From Lachnospiraceae bacterium (GTDB lineage: Bacteria > Bacillota > Clostridia > Lachnospirales > Lachnospiraceae): a DNA stretch of 37,108 nt. Below, one piece after another: positions 16,501 through 22,880 of the stretch (within the stretch, counting starts at the first letter, position 1; every line of letters starts with the position of its first letter). The translations under genes were made by a program, and so were the position numbers. Below the pieces are notes generated by a model. The model was not told the origin of the DNA, did not search any database, and saw only the letters and a list, made by a program, of their open reading frames with translations. Location of the stretch: the NCBI GenBank assembly GCA_017544285.1, contig JAFYEL010000067.1, positions 1 through 37,108 on the forward strand, written 5' to 3'.

Positions 16501-18066
16501 CAGCTTGGTGACTTTACAAACTCAAAGCTGGTGGTAACAGGATTTTCCACCTCCAGAGAGTATATCTACGATGCCTACAACCACAGGGAAAATGCGGACA
16601 ATTCCGTAAAACCCGCCCTCAGCATCAGCTACAAGGGTAAAACCCTTGTGAAGGATCAGGATTATACCCTGACCTATCACAATAACAACGCCATAGGCAC
16701 GGCCTATGTGACCATAGAGGGCATCAACGGTTCCGGATACGCGGGAACCAGGACCGAGTATTACGATATAATCGGCAAACCCATTTTCGTATCGCCCCTG
16801 GGTGTGGCGGACAACGACTTTATCGTTTACGCCCCTGCGGACTGCGTATACAACGGCAAGCCTCAGAAGCCCAAGGTAAAGATCTTTGAGTACATCCTCA
16901 AGGATAAAAACAAACACACCGGAAAGAGAGACGGTTACAAGTATCTTTCCGAGGGCAGGGATTACACTCTGAAATATTCCTCAAATGTTGACGCGGGAGT
17001 GGGAAAGGTGACACTCACGGGTATCGGAGAGTATTCCGGAACCCACACCTTTAAGTTCAACATAGCTCCTGCGGAGCTTTCCTCCGCATCCCGTCCCCGC
17101 ATACCTTCAAGGCTGTATACGGGAGAGCAGATCTGTCCTCAGGTATATCTCCAAAACGAGGGCGGATATCTGATGGAGGGGCTGGATTACGACGTGACCT
17201 ACGGCGAGAATATCAACGCCGGCACCGGCACCATAACCTACACCGCAAGGGAGCTCACAAAGGAAGAAGAGGATGCGGGACTGCAGCCCAACTATGTGGG
17301 CCAGCTGACCCTGAACTTTTCCATCAGACCCAGAAAGCTGAATGACAGCAGGATCAGGGTTTCCGGTCTCGACGGTATCAGCTATACGGGAGAAAAGGTG
17401 GAGCCCAGGATCAACCTCATATTGAACTGCGGTTTCGGAGACGTGGTCGTTCCCGAGTCCGAATACGACATAAGCTACGGAAGGAACGCCTCTGCGGGAA
17501 AGGGCAGCGTAAGAGTAAAGGCACGCACCGTGAACGGAGGAGGCACCGGCAATTTCATCGGTTCCAGGAACTGCATCTTTAACATCGACGGACTTAACCT
17601 GAGCCTTGGGCAGGATGCCCTTTCCGGATACAAGACCGAATATACACGAAAGAGGGCAAAACTGATAATCCCCACCCTTGAATCTCCGGCGGGAACCCTG
17701 ACCTACGGCATGGATTACACCATAAAAACGGACCGGCGGAAAAATGTGGGAGAGGGCGTCTTTACCGTGGTTGGCAAGGGCGGCTACAAGGGATCCCGGG
17801 CCTACGGCAGATACACCATCGAGCCCATGAACGTTGATCCGGTGATGATAACCATCGAGGGAGTTAAGGACGGCAGATATACCTCCGCCTACAACCCCGT
17901 GAAATGCCCCAAACTGAGAGTGAAGGCAGCGGGCAAGAAGCTGAAAAAGGGAAGGGATTACGTGGTCACCTACTACAACAACACGGCAGTGGGTACCGCA
18001 ACCCTGGTGGTTTCCCTGGTAAACAACTACAGCGGAAGCGCATCCGCAACCTTCAACATCATCTGA
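13543..18066 (+). CDS. Secreted C1 (papain-like) protease with eleven tandem repeats
   Basis: This 1507-residue exported protein starts with a signal peptide (1-26, cleavage after AYA). A low-complexity acidic stretch (27-80) comes next. The papain-like domain (about 120-365) holds all catalytic residues: Q139, C145 (SPVRDQADSNLCWSFSA), H311 (YNHAVAIIGW) and N347 (WICKNSYAKDG). A beta-rich domain (about 395-575) resembles the lectin-like domain seen after such proteases. From about 580 to the end there are about eleven copies of a ~75-95-residue repeat of pattern YTG..ITP...Y.G..L..G.DY.V.Y..N...G...V.I.G.G.Y.G.....F.I. These probably form a beta-rich stalk. I see no LPXTG, GW, SLH or membrane anchor at the C terminus (it ends ATFNII). 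It is likely a cell-surface or released protease. It precedes the WecG fusion by 4 bases. Confidence 0.9.
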   Translation: MRKFGSQKFISVVLSLALAFPVPAYADTVQEAPVVAVESEGVEETPVIAAGDETPEEISATAPVISDEAKDTEAVADSDIVYGGALPDGSKAPNVDDYLRSQNLRKGNVVFGQESTVNADLPEEYSSVDEGYISPVRDQADSNLCWSFSAIAAMEADAVKDGYISNDTYLSPDATGYYFFNRVPDGLGNTKDVRVRRTRPGKSNYYDNGGNAFNTVFQFMQWMTPLYEEDGPFTGMPNHYEESVEAAYGRDAFHLENALWTASSSEAAVKQLVRQYGAVTVNVAMNSAKTVSYNGAQVKTLYNDSHIEYNHAVAIIGWVDSFPAELFSGATVSSQKPDRNGAWICKNSYAKDGIFYLSYCDLSLKSSENDNKAIAFDIAGVTGYDNNYGYDGGIGTYSAGRTGEIHGAEIFRASANEGDDKAESIKAVGFATNTAGVSWTVRVYTGINPEGGSPTDGVLMYEQKSSSPLTYPGYYTVRLQDPVYVDEGEYFSIVVKLEAPESDQVVRLMYDDTYGGTSRWVYSDPSAQAGRSYLSKNGEEWYDTAEKNLDPFYDMVGSHAPGAGYVRIKAFTSNIKSEGQHYIDNDMVALVPDQVYTGEKITPDPQIYYGSTRLKQGRDYTVSYGANKAVGKGSGSMTIRGNGRYITKSAIVRSFNITKRPITDPDIEVMGLEQQLYTGAPVTPVTLSYNGALLRKDADYKIKYRRNKKVGIVTAVIAGKGNFSAKRKVTFEVAKRDIADEKIIAREIKDQEYKGVVLTPEVRLLNGYDQKKQLVKDKDYTVEYFDNLMPGVARILILGKGSYMGSRELTFNINGADLSKATITKINDVTYTGDAITPDVEVYYGSKRLTESVDYEINFANNINVGTATVSISGRKGSIYTGTGVTKTFNIKALSLTGATLENFGDVSYKAGVRYYSQNENKDDPNRMKVRLANGNYVDPSEYTVTYENNYSTGSTVTATMIIKARGDNLTGSLTKNFNIVAGSNVQLGDFTNSKLVVTGFSTSREYIYDAYNHRENADNSVKPALSISYKGKTLVKDQDYTLTYHNNNAIGTAYVTIEGINGSGYAGTRTEYYDIIGKPIFVSPLGVADNDFIVYAPADCVYNGKPQKPKVKIFEYILKDKNKHTGKRDGYKYLSEGRDYTLKYSSNVDAGVGKVTLTGIGEYSGTHTFKFNIAPAELSSASRPRIPSRLYTGEQICPQVYLQNEGGYLMEGLDYDVTYGENINAGTGTITYTARELTKEEEDAGLQPNYVGQLTLNFSIRPRKLNDSRIRVSGLDGISYTGEKVEPRINLILNCGFGDVVVPESEYDISYGRNASAGKGSVRVKARTVNGGGTGNFIGSRNCIFNIDGLNLSLGQDALSGYKTEYTRKRAKLIIPTLESPAGTLTYGMDYTIKTDRRKNVGEGVFTVVGKGGYKGSRAYGRYTIEPMNVDPVMITIEGVKDGRYTSAYNPVKCPKLRVKAAGKKLKKGRDYVVTYYNNTAVGTATLVVSLVNNYSGSASATFNII
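15310..18063 (+). repeat. About eleven tandem protein repeats in the protease
   Basis: Within the protease gene, one ~75-95-codon unit recurs about eleven times, easily recognised by its G-x-DY-x-V-x-Y-x-x-N core and a trailing F-x-I. Examples are QGRDYTVSYGANKAVGKG, ESVDYEINFANNINVG, KDQDYTLTYHNNNAIG and KGRDYVVTYYNNTAVG. The copies are well diverged at both protein and DNA level, so this is an old expansion and not a recent DNA duplication. Units 5 to 9 carry insertions of 10-20 residues. Confidence 0.85.
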
Positions 18067-18070
18067 AAAT

Positions 18071-19501
18071 ATGGCATACGAAGCAAGAAAAAAGCTATAC
18101 AGAACGGCCGTCACCTTTATGATGACGGCCCTTTGCGGTGCAGCGTTCATATGGCTGTGGAGGATCATCTACAATCCCCTCACAGTTTTCCCTTACTATT
18201 TCAAGGGATTTGTTATGATGTTTGCCATGTATCTCGTGCTCATGGCCATCTTTATCCGCCTGCTGGGAGGCATGAGGCTTCCGGTGGCGGCCACCAACGT
18301 CTTTTTTTATCTGGTGACCTGTCTTTTGTCCACTTATCTGGTCCCCGTCTGGGGATTTCTGTTTCTGACTCTGTGCGACATCCTGGTTTTGAAATATCTG
18401 GAAAAGGGCTTTGATAAGATCTTTGACAGGGTCTTTCCCGAGCTGAAGATGCTGCTGATCTACGGGGATCACCGGGAATCGGAGATCCGCAGGATGACAG
18501 CGGGCTGGGGCGGAAAGTACAGGATCGAGAGCTTCATCTCCATAAACCGGGGGCGTCACAACTGTATAAAAGCAATAGCAAAGCATGATGCGGTGGTGAT
18601 CTGCGATATCCCGGTTGAGGACAGGAACGTTATAGCGGAGTACTGCCAGGACAAAAACATTCCCACCTACTTTACTCCCCGGCTTTCGGATTTCCTCTTC
18701 AGAAACGCGGGGGGACTTATGTTTTTTGACGGAGCGGGAGCGGTCTTCGGCAGACCCCTTACCGCGGCCCAGAGGTTTTCCCTTTTGGGTTATCTGAAAA
18801 AGATCTATAAGGGCTCCGGCGAATCCCTTTACGAGAAAGTGAACGCCTCGGTGGAGGAGGGACGCAAAGAGTTTATAATCACAGCAAACCCCGAGACCCT
18901 GATGAACGGGCTGGAGACCGAGGATTTTGATTCCGTGCTGCTTCGTGAGGAGACCCTGGTGATACCCGACGGCATAGGACTGATCAAGGCCCTTTCCATG
19001 GCGGGTTACGGACATTACACAAAGATCCCGGGAGTGGATTTTGCAAAGCTTCTTTTGAAAATGGCCGACGTCAAGGGACTTTCGGTTTTCCTCTACGGAG
19101 CCTCCGAGGATGTGGTCCGGGGCATGAGGGAGCTGATGAAAAAGGAGTACCGCCACGCTAAGCTTCTGGATGCGGTGAACGGCTATGACCGGGATCCGGA
19201 CGAGGTGATGGAGCAGGCCGTATCAATGGAGCCCGACATCATGATGGTGGCACTGGGGGTTCCCGCCCAGGAGATCCTTATCTCAAAGTATTTTGACCGC
19301 TTCAAAAAAGGCATTTTCATCGGAGTGGGCGGATCCTTTGACGTGCTCTCCGGAAAAAAGAAGAGAGCCCCCGGATTTTTCCTGCGGCATAATCTGGAGT
19401 GGCTGTACCGCATAGTGACGGAACCTGTGAGGATCAAGAGGTTCCTTCGGTCAAACGTGCGCTTTATCCGGGAGGTAATGCGGATAAAAAGTATATCATG
19501 A
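18071..19501 (+). CDS. Membrane-anchored WecG/TagA/CpsF glycosyltransferase fusion
   Basis: This 476-residue protein has two parts. The N-terminal half has four hydrophobic segments (about 12-32, 45-65, 72-90, 93-110) followed by a Rossmann-like domain (about 126-210; LLIYGDHRESEIRRM, AVVICDIPVEDRNVIAEYC, IPTYFTPRLSDFLF). This resembles the front half of WbaP/ExoY-type polyprenyl glycosylphosphotransferases. Where these enzymes carry the sugar-phosphate transferase domain, this protein has a WecG/TagA/CpsF domain (about 250-450). Its motifs are TANPETLM with Thr271 and Asn273, PDGIGL with Asp300, FLYGAS, MVALGVPAQE and GVGGSFDVLSG followed by KKKRAP. WecG/TagA enzymes transfer ManNAc-type sugars to GlcNAc-diphospho-lipid, as in wall teichoic acid. 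No Shine-Dalgarno is evident, so translation probably depends on the gene 4 bases upstream. Confidence 0.88.
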   Translation: MAYEARKKLYRTAVTFMMTALCGAAFIWLWRIIYNPLTVFPYYFKGFVMMFAMYLVLMAIFIRLLGGMRLPVAATNVFFYLVTCLLSTYLVPVWGFLFLTLCDILVLKYLEKGFDKIFDRVFPELKMLLIYGDHRESEIRRMTAGWGGKYRIESFISINRGRHNCIKAIAKHDAVVICDIPVEDRNVIAEYCQDKNIPTYFTPRLSDFLFRNAGGLMFFDGAGAVFGRPLTAAQRFSLLGYLKKIYKGSGESLYEKVNASVEEGRKEFIITANPETLMNGLETEDFDSVLLREETLVIPDGIGLIKALSMAGYGHYTKIPGVDFAKLLLKMADVKGLSVFLYGASEDVVRGMRELMKKEYRHAKLLDAVNGYDRDPDEVMEQAVSMEPDIMMVALGVPAQEILISKYFDRFKKGIFIGVGGSFDVLSGKKKRAPGFFLRHNLEWLYRIVTEPVRIKRFLRSNVRFIREVMRIKSIS

Positions 19502-20607
19502 GAGTAGCGATTTTTCAGACAAATCTTAAGGTGGGGGGCATACAGCGCTCCTTATCTGCCCTGACTTCCCTTTTGTGCGGCTGTGAGGATATAGAGGCGG
19601 ACATCTTTATAAACGACGGGTCCGACAGGTTCTTTTGCCCCTGCACGAACGACAGGGTACGGGTTTATTACACAAGAAATCTCCCCTATATTTCAAGACT
19701 GGTTCCCTTTTCGCTTGCGTATCTGCTTTGGAAGGGCAGGGTAAAAAAGGATCTTGAGGCGGCAAAGGGCGGTCCTCTTTTGCAGTACGACGCGGCCATG
19801 GATTTTGATTCCTACCAGAATGCCTGCGCCATCGGTGCTCTTAGCGTGGATGCGAAAAAGCGGATCTGCTGGGTCCACAACGATGTGGAGAGAAAGCTGA
19901 AAAATGAGTGGAAGTACAGGCTTCTGCGTTTTTTCTTCAAAGGAAAGTATGGGCGCTACGATACCATGGCCATGGTTTCCACGGGGGTCAGGGATCCGTT
20001 TTACCGGGTGAACAAAAACGCCCCCAAAAGAAATGTGATAATAAACAACGCAGTGGATACCCGGGCCATAAGGGAAAGCCTTAAGGATGAGAGCAGCTCT
20101 GCGGACAAGTTCCTGACCCGGGGTGAAGACTGCATCGAGATCGTCAGCCTGGGCAGGCTCTGCGTTCAGAAGGGCTATTTCAAGATGCTGGACCTTATCT
20201 CCGATGTGGCAGAAAAGAGGAGCAGGGAGCAGATTCATTTTACCGTGATCGGAGACGGCCCCTTAAGGGAAAGCCTGAACCGGGAGGTTCGGTCAAGAGG
20301 CCTTGATGGATACATCACCTTCACGGGAAATCTTAAGAATCCCTTCCCCCTTATGGCAGGCTGTGATGCTTTTCTCACCTGCTCGGAGTATGAGGGTCAG
20401 CCGCTTTCCATAATGGAGGCGTCGGCTCTGAACCTTCCTGTGATAATGCCAAAGCACCTGGAGGAAAATGCCGGGGGGATCAAGGGGAGCGAGGACATGA
20501 CAGCGGCCGTTCTCAGCGTAAAAAAACGTGAGGACAGGGGAAGTGTCAGAGATCTTGACGGGTATAATTCGGAAATAATAAAAAGCTTCAGGGAACTGAT
20601 CTTATGA
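19498..20607 (+). CDS. GT4 family glycosyltransferase
   Basis: This 369-residue GT-B fold glycosyltransferase extends a lipid-linked or surface glycan; donor and acceptor cannot be read from the sequence. I start it at 19498, where ATGA overlaps the stop of the preceding gene and the text MRVAIFQTNLKVGGIQRSL is a proper family N terminus. The longer frame from 19399 lies within the WecG gene. C-terminal features include FTVIGDGPLRESL, GYITFTGN, and the retaining EX7E segment SEYEGQPLSIMEA. No signal peptide or membrane helix is seen. It is coupled by ATGA overlaps to genes on both sides. Confidence 0.9.
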   Translation: MRVAIFQTNLKVGGIQRSLSALTSLLCGCEDIEADIFINDGSDRFFCPCTNDRVRVYYTRNLPYISRLVPFSLAYLLWKGRVKKDLEAAKGGPLLQYDAAMDFDSYQNACAIGALSVDAKKRICWVHNDVERKLKNEWKYRLLRFFFKGKYGRYDTMAMVSTGVRDPFYRVNKNAPKRNVIINNAVDTRAIRESLKDESSSADKFLTRGEDCIEIVSLGRLCVQKGYFKMLDLISDVAEKRSREQIHFTVIGDGPLRESLNREVRSRGLDGYITFTGNLKNPFPLMAGCDAFLTCSEYEGQPLSIMEASALNLPVIMPKHLEENAGGIKGSEDMTAAVLSVKKREDRGSVRDLDGYNSEIIKSFRELIL

Positions 20608-21542
20608 ACAGAGTATGTGCGGTGATAGTGACCCGCAACCGCAGCGCGCTGCTGCTGCGCAACATCAGGAGCATACTGGGCCAGAGCGTTGAGGCGGGGA
20701 TCCTTGTCTTTGACAATGCCTCCGATGATGACGTGTGCGCTTTTTTAAGGGGACAGGGACTTGAGGCGGAAGGAATTTCCTACGGAGACGACGGAGCCGG
20801 AGCGCTCAGGAACAACCGCATTGTGGTGGTCCGCTCCGACGAGAACCGGGGAGGAGCCGGCGGCTTTTGCGAGGGCATCCGCTACGCCTATGATGCGGGC
20901 TTTGAATATATCTGGCTGATGGATGACGATGGTTACTGCCTAAATGAAAAGACTCTAAAGCTGCTTATGGACCGGGCCGGTGAGCGGGACGTGATCCTGA
21001 ATTCCCTGGTGGTGTGCGCTCCCAAAGAGGAGGGGGGCGACGATCTTTTCTCGTTTTCCCTCAATGGACAGAGGTATCTTTCGGAACTGGCGCAGGAGGA
21101 CGGTTTTGTAAAGGGGGACGTGAGCACCTTTAACTCCACCCTCTTTCCAAGGAAACTGGTGTCTCTCATCGGAAGCGTAAACCCGGATTTTTTCATATAC
21201 GGAGACGACTGGGATTATCTGGAGAGAGCAAGAGCAGCGGGCTTTGAAACGGACACTTTGGTGGACAGCCGCTATTTTCATCCCGATTCCGGAATGGGAT
21301 TCAGAAAGGTGCTGGGAAGGCTGGTGGCCTTCAGGGACATGAGCGCCGACAGGATGTATTATTACGAGCGCAACAGCGTTTATATCATAAAGGAGTACCG
21401 CGGGAAAAAGGCGGCATGGCTCCATGTTTTCAAGGTTTTGAGTAAGTGTCTTCTGTATAAGGGAAGGCGGCTGGAAAAGACAAGGGCCACGGTCATCGGT
21501 CTTTTGGACGGATGGCACGGAAGGCTTAAGTATACGCTCTGA
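20604..21542 (+). CDS. GT2 family glycosyltransferase (GlfT/rhamnosyltransferase-like)
   Basis: This 312-residue GT-A fold enzyme starts by ATGA overlap with the GT4 gene. The N-terminal VCAVIVTRNR, VFDNASDDD, the ENRGGAGGFCEGI loop and the DXD-type metal site WLMDDDG (107-109 region) are typical of the GT2 group that includes galactofuranosyl- and rhamnosyltransferases. YGDDWDYLERA provides the likely catalytic acidic residues. A basic tail follows. It is the last gene of the surface-glycan set. No flippase, polymerase or sugar-nucleotide synthesis gene is present nearby, so the pathway must be completed elsewhere. Confidence 0.88.
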   Translation: MNRVCAVIVTRNRSALLLRNIRSILGQSVEAGILVFDNASDDDVCAFLRGQGLEAEGISYGDDGAGALRNNRIVVVRSDENRGGAGGFCEGIRYAYDAGFEYIWLMDDDGYCLNEKTLKLLMDRAGERDVILNSLVVCAPKEEGGDDLFSFSLNGQRYLSELAQEDGFVKGDVSTFNSTLFPRKLVSLIGSVNPDFFIYGDDWDYLERARAAGFETDTLVDSRYFHPDSGMGFRKVLGRLVAFRDMSADRMYYYERNSVYIIKEYRGKKAAWLHVFKVLSKCLLYKGRRLEKTRATVIGLLDGWHGRLKYTL

Positions 21543-21544
21543 GT

Positions 21545-22330
21545 TTATCCGCGGTCTGTCAGATCGTAGTAGAACATATACTGCTGGACTATTCCGGAAA
21601 AGCCCTCGCAGAAGGAACGGTCAAAGCCGTCTGGATAGTGGGCGGCCAGGATCTTTTTTATATGGGTGTCTATGGGAAAGGCATCCACACGGTGCAGGCC
21701 GAAGAGGAGAATGCAGCTTGCCACCTTTGTGCCTATGCCCTTAAAGGACATGAGGTACTTCATGGCTTCGTCGGAGTCCATGGCCTTAAGCTCGTCGGTA
21801 AGGCCCGGGTTGTTTTGGCAGTAGATCACCATTTCTTTCAGATAGGGAGCTCTGTAGCCCAGACCCAGGGTGGCGTCGTCAAAGATGTCGGGGTCGATCT
21901 CACCGGCTGAGGGGAAGGCGCCGTTTTTTGTACACCGCGAGCAGATCTTTTCAACACTCCCACGGATGCGGGGGATGTTGTTGTTCTGGGATATCATGAA
22001 GCAGATGATCATTTCCCACGGATCCTGGCGGAGGATCCTGATACCCTGTCCGAAGCTGTAGGCTTTTTTCAGGTATTCGTCACCGGAAGCCTTTATAATG
22101 CGGCCTATCTTTTTGTAGTCCGTATCCATGTCAAAGTAGGAATACCAAATCTCATCCCATTCTTTTTCATCACAGGAGAGCTCAAAACTGTCTTTTACGC
22201 GGCGAAGGGTAACCTCCCGCCCGAAGGCGGGGATGATGAAACCGCCGTCGGAGGTTTCTTTCCACCGGAAGGTCTGGCCGCTGTAGGCTATCTGGCGGGG
22301 GTCAAGATTTTCGCAGTTGAATCTGTACAT
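21545..22330 (-). CDS. ogg: 8-oxoguanine DNA glycosylase / AP lyase (OGG1-like)
   Basis: This 261-residue base-excision repair enzyme removes 8-oxoguanine from DNA. The N-terminal OGG domain (SGQTFRWKE) precedes a helix-hairpin-helix GPD domain. The hairpin SFKGIGTKVASCILLF supplies catalytic Lys202, and FPIDTHI supplies Asp221, matching GVGTKVAD and PVDVH in eukaryotic OGG1. SQNNNIPRIRG fits the base-binding loop. AAGGAAG precedes the start on the minus strand. The gene faces the GT2 gene tail to tail with only two bases between the stops, and shares its upstream region with an XRE regulator gene. Confidence 0.93.
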   Translation of the reverse strand: MYRFNCENLDPRQIAYSGQTFRWKETSDGGFIIPAFGREVTLRRVKDSFELSCDEKEWDEIWYSYFDMDTDYKKIGRIIKASGDEYLKKAYSFGQGIRILRQDPWEMIICFMISQNNNIPRIRGSVEKICSRCTKNGAFPSAGEIDPDIFDDATLGLGYRAPYLKEMVIYCQNNPGLTDELKAMDSDEAMKYLMSFKGIGTKVASCILLFGLHRVDAFPIDTHIKKILAAHYPDGFDRSFCEGFSGIVQQYMFYYDLTDRG

Positions 22331-22404
22331 AACGCTTCCTTTACAAACCGGATTTTCCCACTAATCATAGCAAGATGATGTTGGGGATGCAAGGCGGCTG
22401 AGAT

Positions 22405-22434
22405 AGTATACATTTGTAGAATAATAGTGCCCAA
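22405..22434 (-). promoter_or_regulatory. Candidate ogg promoter with embedded palindrome
   Basis: On the minus strand, TTGGGC (22429-22434) and TATACT (22405-22410) are 18 bases apart, about 75 bases before the ogg start. The near-palindrome TACA-TT-TGTA (22409-22418) overlaps the -10 box and spacer. Its half TTGTAGA (22414-22420) recurs inverted as TCTACAA at 22464-22470, close to the XRE gene. This could be a repressor operator. Confidence 0.45.
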
Positions 22435-22502
22435 CAGATAAATTATCGACAGAATATCTTTACTCTACAATGATGACATAGCAGTACCGTTGGAGGATTG
22501 TC

Positions 22503-22838
22503 ATGACTGTTGAAGATATTCATCGCAGGATACGCGAGCTTTCCGAAGAGAGGGGATGGACACTCTATCGCCTTGCGGATGAGATCCAGATGTCCCACAG
22601 CACTCTTTACAACATGATGAAAAGACAGACCATGCCGAAGATCGACACGCTGGAGAGGATGTGCGAACGCTTCGGTATCTCCTTGAGCGCTTTCTTTTCA
22701 TTTCAGAATGAATCCAATAACACCTGGCTGGAAGACAGCGAGCTTGAGCTGGTGAATATAAGCAGGTCTCTTTCCGCAAGAGGAAAGGACAGACTGCTGC
22801 ATCTGGCAAAGGGAATGCAGGTCACGGAAGCGGAGTGA
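22503..22838 (+). CDS. XRE family transcriptional regulator
   Basis: This 111-residue protein has a Cro/CI-type helix-turn-helix: IHRRIRELSEERGWTLYRLADE, then SHSTLYNMMKRQTMPKIDTLERMCERFGISLSAFF (about 5-65). The remaining ~45 residues show no known domain. GGAGG lies 6 bases before the ATG. It is divergent from ogg and 42 bases upstream of the MBOAT gene. Its target is unknown; the inverted TTGTAGA/TCTACAA elements in its own upstream region are candidates for autoregulation. Confidence 0.9.
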   Translation: MTVEDIHRRIRELSEERGWTLYRLADEIQMSHSTLYNMMKRQTMPKIDTLERMCERFGISLSAFFSFQNESNNTWLEDSELELVNISRSLSARGKDRLLHLAKGMQVTEAE

Positions 22839-22843
22839 GCGCC

Positions 22844-22872
22844 TTGTCAAAAGCCCTGATTTGGGGTATCAT
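22844..22872 (+). promoter_or_regulatory. Promoter of the MBOAT gene, nearly leaderless
   Basis: TTGTCA (22844-22849), a 17-base spacer and TATCAT (22867-22872) form a plausible promoter. The transcript would start at about 22879, only a couple of bases before the ATG at 22881. No Shine-Dalgarno sequence is seen before that ATG. Confidence 0.5.
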
Positions 22873-22880
22873 GTCTTATT

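Noticed and set aside
15310-18063. Recent DNA-level tandem duplication or CRISPR-like array
   Set aside because: The repeat is clear only at protein level; copies differ widely in DNA and length and have no spacer structure.
17107-19156. Long minus-strand ORFs of 353 codons (17107-18168 and 18095-19156)
   Set aside because: They are mirror frames of the protease and WecG fusion genes, with His/Val-rich text, no motifs and no ribosome site.
19399-19497. Upstream start for the GT4 gene
   Set aside because: The added codons overlap the WecG C terminus and do not look like a glycosyltransferase; the ATGA overlap at 19498 fits.
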